9,830 bases of DNA, from contig JAGCSE010000243.1 in NCBI GenBank assembly GCA_017964325.1, positions 1-9,830 of the forward strand, given 5' to 3'. How positions within the stretch are numbered: position 1 is the first letter of the stretch; every line of letters starts with the position of its first letter. This stretch comes from Victivallales bacterium (GTDB lineage Bacteria > Verrucomicrobiota > Lentisphaeria > Oligosphaerales > Oligosphaeraceae). The notes under the pieces were generated by a model. The model saw only the letters and a list, made by a program, of their open reading frames with translations. It ran no database searches and was not told the DNA's origin. A program made the translations under genes and the position numbers. Positions 5,462 through 9,830 of the stretch are shown here, in pieces.

Positions 5462-6507
5462 TGAAAATTGCCGTCGGTTTGTCAGGCGGCGTGGATTCCT
5501 CCGTAGCCGCCGCATTGCTCTGCGAGCAGGGCCATGAAGTCATTGGAATCACCATGAGCCTTTGGCGGGAAGGACGATATCATGGCGGTTGCGGCGACGC
5601 ATGTTTCGGTCCAAACGAGGCGGAGGACATCGCCGCCGCCAAGGAGCTTTGCAGCCAGTTGCATATCCCGTATCACGTTTTCGACTGCTCGGATGCGTAT
5701 GAAAAAACCGTGCTGGACTATTTCCGGGAGGAATATCTTTCCGGACGGACGCCGAATCCATGTGTCCGCTGCAACGCCTCCATGAAATTCGGCCTCCTGC
5801 CTCGCCTTGCAAGGGAATCCGGACTGTCATTTGACGTATTTGCGACGGGCCATTATGCAAGAACCTGCCAACGGGATGGCGCATGGCGTCTGCTACGCGG
5901 CATTGACGAGAAGAAAGACCAGTCGTATTTCCTCTATCGCCTTAAGCAGGAGCAGCTTCAAGGAATTCTCTTTCCGCTTGGAGAGCTGCACAAGACCGAC
6001 GTGCGCACGCTCGCGGCGCGTTACAGCCTGTCCGTAAAGGACAAGCCGGAGAGTCAGGATTTCTATAGCGGTGACAAAGGCGAATTGATGCAAGCTCCTC
6101 CGCGCCAAGGCAATATCGTGGATGAAACAGGGCGTGTGCTCGGAACACATCCGGGCCATTGGAATTTCACGATTGGACAGCGCAGAGGCCTTGGCATTTC
6201 TTCGACAAAACCATTGTATGTTGTCGATATCAACGCCTGCCGCAACGAAGTCGTGGTCGGCAGTACGGAAGAACTGCTGTCGAAACGTCTTGAGTTGGAG
6301 GACTGCCATTGGATTGCGGGAACACCGCCGTCTGGAATGGTCTTGGCGAAGATCCGTTCTACATCGCAACTTGTTCCGGCGCAATTTGTTGATGGCGAAC
6401 TCATCTTTTCGGATGGCATCAGCGCCGCCGCCCGCGGACAGTCCGCCGTCCTCTATCGGGATGACGAAGTGTTCGGCGGCGGAATCATCCATCGCATCGT
6501 CAAGTAG
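5461..6507 (+). CDS. mnmA: tRNA-specific 2-thiouridylase MnmA (CXXC type)
   Basis: MnmA activates U34 of Lys, Glu and Gln tRNAs with ATP and inserts sulfur to give s2U34. Visible features: PP-loop SGGVDS (8-13), CGDACFGPNEAED (44-56), TPNPCVRCN (97-105), ATGHYAR (128-134), DQSYFLYRL (153-161) and FTIGQRRGLGI near 236-246. Length is 348, near the family norm of about 360. The first catalytic region is CXXC (Cys 101, 104) rather than the DXXC of Escherichia coli. The second catalytic Cys, found in the usual GICFIG motif, is replaced by SQDFYSGD (198-205). The extra cysteines near 44-48 may compensate, or this may belong to a clade with another cluster arrangement. The ATG at 5461 overlaps the nadA stop by one base (TGATG) and has GGAGG at 5449-5453; an in-frame TTG one codon earlier is less likely. 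Coupled translation with nadA is likely. Confidence 0.93.
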   Translation: MKIAVGLSGGVDSSVAAALLCEQGHEVIGITMSLWREGRYHGGCGDACFGPNEAEDIAAAKELCSQLHIPYHVFDCSDAYEKTVLDYFREEYLSGRTPNPCVRCNASMKFGLLPRLARESGLSFDVFATGHYARTCQRDGAWRLLRGIDEKKDQSYFLYRLKQEQLQGILFPLGELHKTDVRTLAARYSLSVKDKPESQDFYSGDKGELMQAPPRQGNIVDETGRVLGTHPGHWNFTIGQRRGLGISSTKPLYVVDINACRNEVVVGSTEELLSKRLELEDCHWIAGTPPSGMVLAKIRSTSQLVPAQFVDGELIFSDGISAAARGQSAVLYRDDEVFGGGIIHRIVK

Positions 6508-6511
6508 GATA

Positions 6512-6527
6512 TTTCCAGCTTTGGAAA
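6512..6527. terminator. Small hairpin between convergent mnmA and ATPase genes
   Basis: TTTCCA (6512-6517) and TGGAAA (6522-6527) pair around a 4-base loop just after the mnmA stop, within an A/T-rich stretch. The stem is short and not GC-rich, and no clean T-run follows, so termination here is only suggested by its position. Confidence 0.35.
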
Positions 6528-6562
6528 ATATTATATTGTACTATGTATGATACTATGGAAAT

Positions 6563-7810
6563 TTACAGCATTGCCGTGAATTTACTGTAAGGCGTCAGAT
6601 GAATCCGTCCTTCGGAAAAATCAAAAGAATCCTCCTGATTTTCCGTAACGACAAAACCTTCACTCAAGCCAAACATCTTCATCGCTTCGCGTAACCCATT
6701 GAATTCCCGATCCATATCATCTTGCGTTACAGATGTGCAGGCTTGTACCGCCATACAGACTGCATGGCGGTCGCTGACAATAAAATCGCATTCTCCCTTT
6801 CCATTGAAATAATTGATATTCCTGTAATGTCTGCGAAGGGCAAGGAACACCATGTTTTCAAAACGCATCTCGTCGTTTGGAATGCGTCTTGAGGAAATGG
6901 CGTATTCCAGCCCTGTGTCGATGCAATAGACTTTGCGTGGATTCAACAGCTTTTTTTTCTCTGAATCGCTAAATATGGGGATGAAAAAGAACAGAAAAGC
7001 TTTTTCAAGCCAGTCACACCATTGGACAACGGTGGAGGCGCAAGAAACGGACAATGACTCAAGCAATTTGGAAGCGGTAAAACGACAGCCAACGTTTTCA
7101 ATCAAATAAGCTGACAGATGCTTTACGGCTTGAACTTCACGAATGCCATTGTGCACGATGACGTCTCGATAGACGATGTCATCGTACAGTTCCCAGAAAA
7201 TGCTTTCATCCATCACTTGCAGATAACGTGGAAAACCGCCTTGCCGCATATACGCCTGTGTGCTTTCAGGTCCCGCCGATTGATGAGTGAAAGTCAGATA
7301 TTCCTGATAATCAAAAGGAAACAGTTCACGAGAGATATGCCGTCCCGTTAATTTCGTTCCCAGTTCGCCTTCCAGCAAAGAGGCATTGGAGCCCGTCAAG
7401 CATATTTTATAGCCTTCGTCAAGCTTCTGGCGAATATAATACTCCCAACCATTGAACTGATCCACCTCATCAAAAAAAAGGTTATGGGTACGGGACTCTT
7501 CTATCAGCGAATCGAGACGGCCTGTGTCACGTAGCTCCAGAGACGTCAATTGTGGCGATTCAAAATTCAGAAAGAACCAGTCTTCGCCTAAATCTCGCAT
7601 CCGTTGTGTCAACAGTGTGCTTTTGCCGCAACGACGCACTCCCGTTATATCCAAAGCATGGGACGACAACAATCCCTCGTTAAATGTCAACACCCGTTTT
7701 TGACCAACATTCCGTTGCTTTTCATACTGCCGCTGTTTGGCAATGATATTGGCAAGTTCTTCCCGTGTAATCACATCAAACCTCTTGTAATATTGATGAA
7801 TAGCATTCAT
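6563..7810 (-). CDS. AAA-family ATP-binding protein with C-terminal DUF4143 domain
   Basis: This 415-residue cytosolic protein has the layout of the common AAA_14/DUF4143 ATPases of gut and environmental anaerobes, whose function is unsettled. A Walker A motif GVRRCGKST (57-65) is followed by Walker B LFFDEVD (111-117) and a sensor-like CLTGSNASLL (137-146). The C-terminal half carries the DUF4143 hallmarks: a winged-helix-like stretch, then KVYCIDTGLEYAIS and ENMVFLALRR, ending in a degenerate PD-(D/E)XK-like fold. There, GECDFIV (near 339) keeps the acidic residue, but the usual ExK is AVQAC, so nuclease activity is doubtful. The ATG at 7810 lacks a ribosome site and lies only about 15 bases after the predicted transcription start. 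The gene is a stand-alone unit converging on mnmA. Links to defence, toxin-antitoxin or mobile loci have been proposed for relatives, but nothing here proves one. Confidence 0.85.
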   Translation of the reverse strand: MNAIHQYYKRFDVITREELANIIAKQRQYEKQRNVGQKRVLTFNEGLLSSHALDITGVRRCGKSTLLTQRMRDLGEDWFFLNFESPQLTSLELRDTGRLDSLIEESRTHNLFFDEVDQFNGWEYYIRQKLDEGYKICLTGSNASLLEGELGTKLTGRHISRELFPFDYQEYLTFTHQSAGPESTQAYMRQGGFPRYLQVMDESIFWELYDDIVYRDVIVHNGIREVQAVKHLSAYLIENVGCRFTASKLLESLSVSCASTVVQWCDWLEKAFLFFFIPIFSDSEKKKLLNPRKVYCIDTGLEYAISSRRIPNDEMRFENMVFLALRRHYRNINYFNGKGECDFIVSDRHAVCMAVQACTSVTQDDMDREFNGLREAMKMFGLSEGFVVTENQEDSFDFSEGRIHLTPYSKFTAML

Positions 7811-7818
7811 CTATTTAG

Positions 7819-7833
7819 GTGAATGCCATTCAC
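7819..7833. promoter_or_regulatory. Palindromic operator candidate over the ATPase transcription start
   Basis: GTGAATG (7819-7825) and CATTCAC (7827-7833) form a perfect 7-bp-arm palindrome around one base. It overlaps the edge of the -10 box and the predicted start site, where a bound dimer would block transcription. A related ATTCA half-site recurs at 7805-7809. The regulator is unknown. Confidence 0.45.
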
Positions 7834-7859
7834 TATAGCATGACTTAGGGTTTTTTCAA
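7832..7859 (-). promoter_or_regulatory. Strong promoter of the DUF4143 ATPase gene
   Basis: On the minus strand, TTGAAA (7859-7854), a 16-base spacer and TATAGT (7837-7832), with an extended TGC directly before the -10 box. Transcription should begin near 7825, so the leader is only about 15 bases and has no ribosome site. Confidence 0.6.
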
Positions 7860-7892
7860 AATTTCTGGCAGTGATAACTTGGTAAGAAAATC

Positions 7893-7935
7893 AAAAAGCC
7901 CTGCCGTCTATTGGAAAACAATGAAAGGCAGGGCT
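7893..7935 (-). terminator. Intrinsic terminator of the alaS-SDR operon
   Basis: Read on the minus strand, AGCCCTGCC (7935-7927) and GGCAGGGCT (7905-7897) form a perfect 9-bp GC-rich stem with a 21-base loop. A run of T follows at once (the last T of the stem plus TTTT, then GATTTT). It lies 35 bases past the SDR stop codon. Confidence 0.82.
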
Positions 7936-7969
7936 ATGAATGCAATGGTTTTGTATGGAACAGGTTAGA

Positions 7970-8821
7970 TTAGACGCCGGAATAGGCGGAGAAGCCGCCG
8001 TCAATCGGGATGACCGTTCCGGTGACGAAGCCGGCGGCTTCGTCGCTGAGCAGCCACAGCAGGGCGCCGATCAGATCCTTCGGCTCGCCGAATTTGTTCA
8101 TCGGCGTGTGGTTCAGGATCTTATGGGAGCGCGGCGTCAGGCCGCCGTCGGGTGTCGTCAGCAGGCTGCGGTTCTGATCCGTAAGGAAGAAGCCGGGGGC
8201 GATGGCGTTGACGCGGATGCCGACGGGAGCCATGTGGACGGCCAGCCACTGCGTGAAGTTGCTGACGGCGGCCTTGGCGGCGCTGTAGGCGGGGATCTTC
8301 GTCAGCGGCTTGAAGGCGTTCATGGAGGAGATGTTGATAATGCAGCCGTGGTTCTTTTCGGCCATGTCCTTCGTGAAGACCTGCGTGGGCAGCAGAGAGC
8401 CCAGGAAATTCAGGTTGAAGACGAACTGGATGCCCGTCGGATCCAGATTGTAGAAATTCTTCCCTTCGGTGGCGGTCAAGTCGGCCTTGCTCATGACTTC
8501 ATTGTCCGTCGTACCCTTCGGGTTGTTGCCGCCTGCGCCGTTGAGCAGGATGTCGCACGGTCCGAACTCTTTCTTAATCAAGGCGTAAGCTTCTTCTAGG
8601 CTCGCGCGGTCCAACACGTTGCAGGCCACGCCCATGGCGGTGCCGCCAGCGGCCTTGATTTCATCGGCGACCTTGTCGGCCGCTTCTTTGCGCAAATCCA
8701 GAATGGCGACTTTCGCGCCGCATTCCGCGATGGCTTTGGACATGCCGCTGCAAAGAATGCCGCCACCGCCCGTGACGACGGCCACTTTTCCGCTCAAATC
8801 AATCTTGAAAGGCAATGACAT
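7970..8821 (-). CDS. uxuB: SDR-family D-mannonate oxidoreductase (fructuronate reductase type)
   Basis: A 283-residue cytosolic short-chain dehydrogenase. The Rossmann motif TGGGGILCSG (17-26) and an Asp at the end of strand 2 (LDLRKE, D42) suggest NAD rather than NADP. NGAGGNNP (94-101) is followed by the catalytic Ser of ISSMNAF (165/166) and Tyr-x3-Lys (YSAAK, 179-183). The lid PGFFLTDQNRSLL and the ending GTVIPIDGGFSAYSGV closely resemble the SDR-type UxuB of Bacillus, which interconverts D-mannonate and D-fructuronate in hexuronate use. Related SDRs acting on other sugar acids cannot be excluded. The ATG at 8821 follows AAAGGAG by 7 bases. The gene begins 40 bases after alaS and ends before a strong terminator, so the two are probably cotranscribed. 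No uronate transport or uxuA gene is in view. Confidence 0.85.
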   Translation of the reverse strand: MSLPFKIDLSGKVAVVTGGGGILCSGMSKAIAECGAKVAILDLRKEAADKVADEIKAAGGTAMGVACNVLDRASLEEAYALIKKEFGPCDILLNGAGGNNPKGTTDNEVMSKADLTATEGKNFYNLDPTGIQFVFNLNFLGSLLPTQVFTKDMAEKNHGCIINISSMNAFKPLTKIPAYSAAKAAVSNFTQWLAVHMAPVGIRVNAIAPGFFLTDQNRSLLTTPDGGLTPRSHKILNHTPMNKFGEPKDLIGALLWLLSDEAAGFVTGTVIPIDGGFSAYSGV

Positions 8822-8861
8822 GATGTTTCTCCTTTTGTTTGAATAGATTGGATTACAGGAC

Positions 8862-9830
8862 TCAATGAATCAAAACGGCCTTGATGCGGCGGACACCGCG
8901 GCTGGAGCTTTCTTCTTTCAAAATCTTGAACGTGCCGAGCTGCGACGTATTCGTGGCATGCGGGCCGCCGCAGATTTCCATGGAAAAGTCGCCGATCGTG
9001 TAGAGCTTGACGACGTCGCCATATTTGGATTCGAACAGACCGATGGCGCCGCGTTTCTTCGCTTCCTCCAACGGGAGTTCTTCGCAGACGACGTCCATGT
9101 TGCGTTTGATCTGTTCGTTGACGATCTTCTCGACTTCCGCCAGCTGTTCGGGCGTCACCTTGTCCGGATGCGTGAAGTCGAAGCGGAGGCGTTCCGCCGT
9201 GATGTTGGAACCTGCCTGTTCGACGTGGTTTCCGAGCACGCGGCGCAGGGCGGCATGCAGCATATGCGTCGCCGTATGGAGCTGCGCGGTGGCTTCCGAA
9301 TGGTCGGCCAGACCGCCTTTGAACTTCTGCTCGGCGCCCGCGCGGGACTGCTCCTGATGCTTTTGATAGGCCTCCTGGAAGCCCTGCTCATCAACTTTGA
9401 AGCCCTTTTCGGCTGCCATTTCCTGCGTCAGTTCCAGCGGGAAGCCATAGGTTTCATAGAGGTTGAACGCCTTGCGGCCGCTGATGATCTTGTTCTCAAT
9501 GTTCGGCGGGAATTTTTCAATTAACTTGTTGAACTCCTTGATGCCGTTTTCAAGCGTCTTGCCGAACTGCTCTTCTTCGCGATTCAGTTCCGCGAAGATG
9601 AACTCTTCCTTTTCTTTGAGTTCCGGATAGAAGGGGCTGTATTCGTCAATGACGACTTTCGCGATCTTCGAAACGAACGCATCCGTAATGCCAAGCTTGC
9701 GGGCTTCGCGAATGGCGCGACGGATCAGACGGCGCAGGACATAGCCTTGATCGACGTTGGTCGGCGTGACGCCGTCGCCGATAATGAACGTGGAGGCGCG
9801 GAGATGCTCCGCCACGATGCGCGCGCTGCG
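8862..9830 (-). CDS. alaS: Alanyl-tRNA synthetase, partial, lacking the C-terminal C-Ala domain
   Basis: AlaRS charges tRNA-Ala and clears mischarged Ser and Gly. The window holds the last 322 codons; the N-terminal catalytic core lies beyond the right edge. Seen in order are AEHLRASTFIIGDGVTPTN and GYVLRRLIRRA (tRNA recognition region), FNLYETYGFPLELT, and the complete editing domain with its zinc ligands HTATH (fragment residues 185 and 189) and CGGPH (287 and 291). The protein then stops after GVRRIKAVLIH, where long AlaRS proteins continue for about 150-200 more residues (DHHA1/C-Ala). The stop TGA (8864-8862) is followed two codons later by an in-frame TAA, so no hidden continuation exists in frame. 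The frame stays open to base 9830; the GTG at 9815 is internal, not the start. It precedes uxuB in the same transcript. Confidence 0.95.
   Translation of the reverse strand, partial: RSARIVAEHLRASTFIIGDGVTPTNVDQGYVLRRLIRRAIREARKLGITDAFVSKIAKVVIDEYSPFYPELKEKEEFIFAELNREEEQFGKTLENGIKEFNKLIEKFPPNIENKIISGRKAFNLYETYGFPLELTQEMAAEKGFKVDEQGFQEAYQKHQEQSRAGAEQKFKGGLADHSEATAQLHTATHMLHAALRRVLGNHVEQAGSNITAERLRFDFTHPDKVTPEQLAEVEKIVNEQIKRNMDVVCEELPLEEAKKRGAIGLFESKYGDVVKLYTIGDFSMEICGGPHATNTSQLGTFKILKEESSSRGVRRIKAVLIH

Noticed and set aside
7940..9524. Two 219-codon rightward frames opposite the SDR and alaS genes
   Set aside because: Both are antisense shadows of well-supported genes in GC-richer DNA.

Overview
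The window reads as chromosomal DNA from an anaerobic, probably Gram-negative bacterium, perhaps host- or sediment-associated. The oxygen-sensitive iron-sulfur enzymes (HydE-type radical SAM protein, quinolinate synthase NadA), a cluster-type LarE and a mannonate/fructuronate-type dehydrogenase point to anaerobic life. Clear AAGGAG-type ribosome sites precede most genes, and TGA, TAA and TAG all serve as stops, so the code is standard. The alanyl-tRNA synthetase lacks the usual C-terminal domain; short forms are known in spirochaetes and some other lineages. I cannot assign a phylum from this sequence alone; PVC-type bacteria or spirochaetes are guesses.

Layout, left to right. (1) Positions 1-431, minus strand: the start of a secreted, extremely cysteine-rich protein built from Cys-Cys repeats and cut by the window edge. 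(2) 740-1489, plus: a stand-alone metal-dependent amidohydrolase. (3) 1594-4211, minus: a tightly coupled three-gene operon, transcribed as HydE-like radical SAM protein, then HD-domain protein, then LarE-like PP-loop sulfurtransferase. The larE reading frame carries an in-frame TGA at codon 22. (4) 4559-6507, plus: nadA and mnmA, joined by a one-base TGATG overlap. (5) 6563-7810, minus: an AAA/DUF4143 ATPase with its own strong promoter and almost no leader. (6) 7970-9830, minus: an SDR dehydrogenase (mannonate oxidoreductase type) downstream of alaS, which runs off the right edge; a good intrinsic terminator closes this unit.

How the parts connect: four consecutive units (HydE-like, LarE-like, NadA, MnmA) handle iron-sulfur clusters or move sulfur by ATP activation. 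NadA feeds NAD synthesis, and in other organisms the NAD precursor NaAD is the starting point of the nickel-pincer cofactor that LarE sulfurates. That link is inference only: no larB, larC, hydF, hydG or hydrogenase gene is visible here. The two most striking items are the Cys-Cys repeat protein, whose 120-base repeat copies differ only at silent positions, and the interrupted larE in the HydE-HD-LarE operon.
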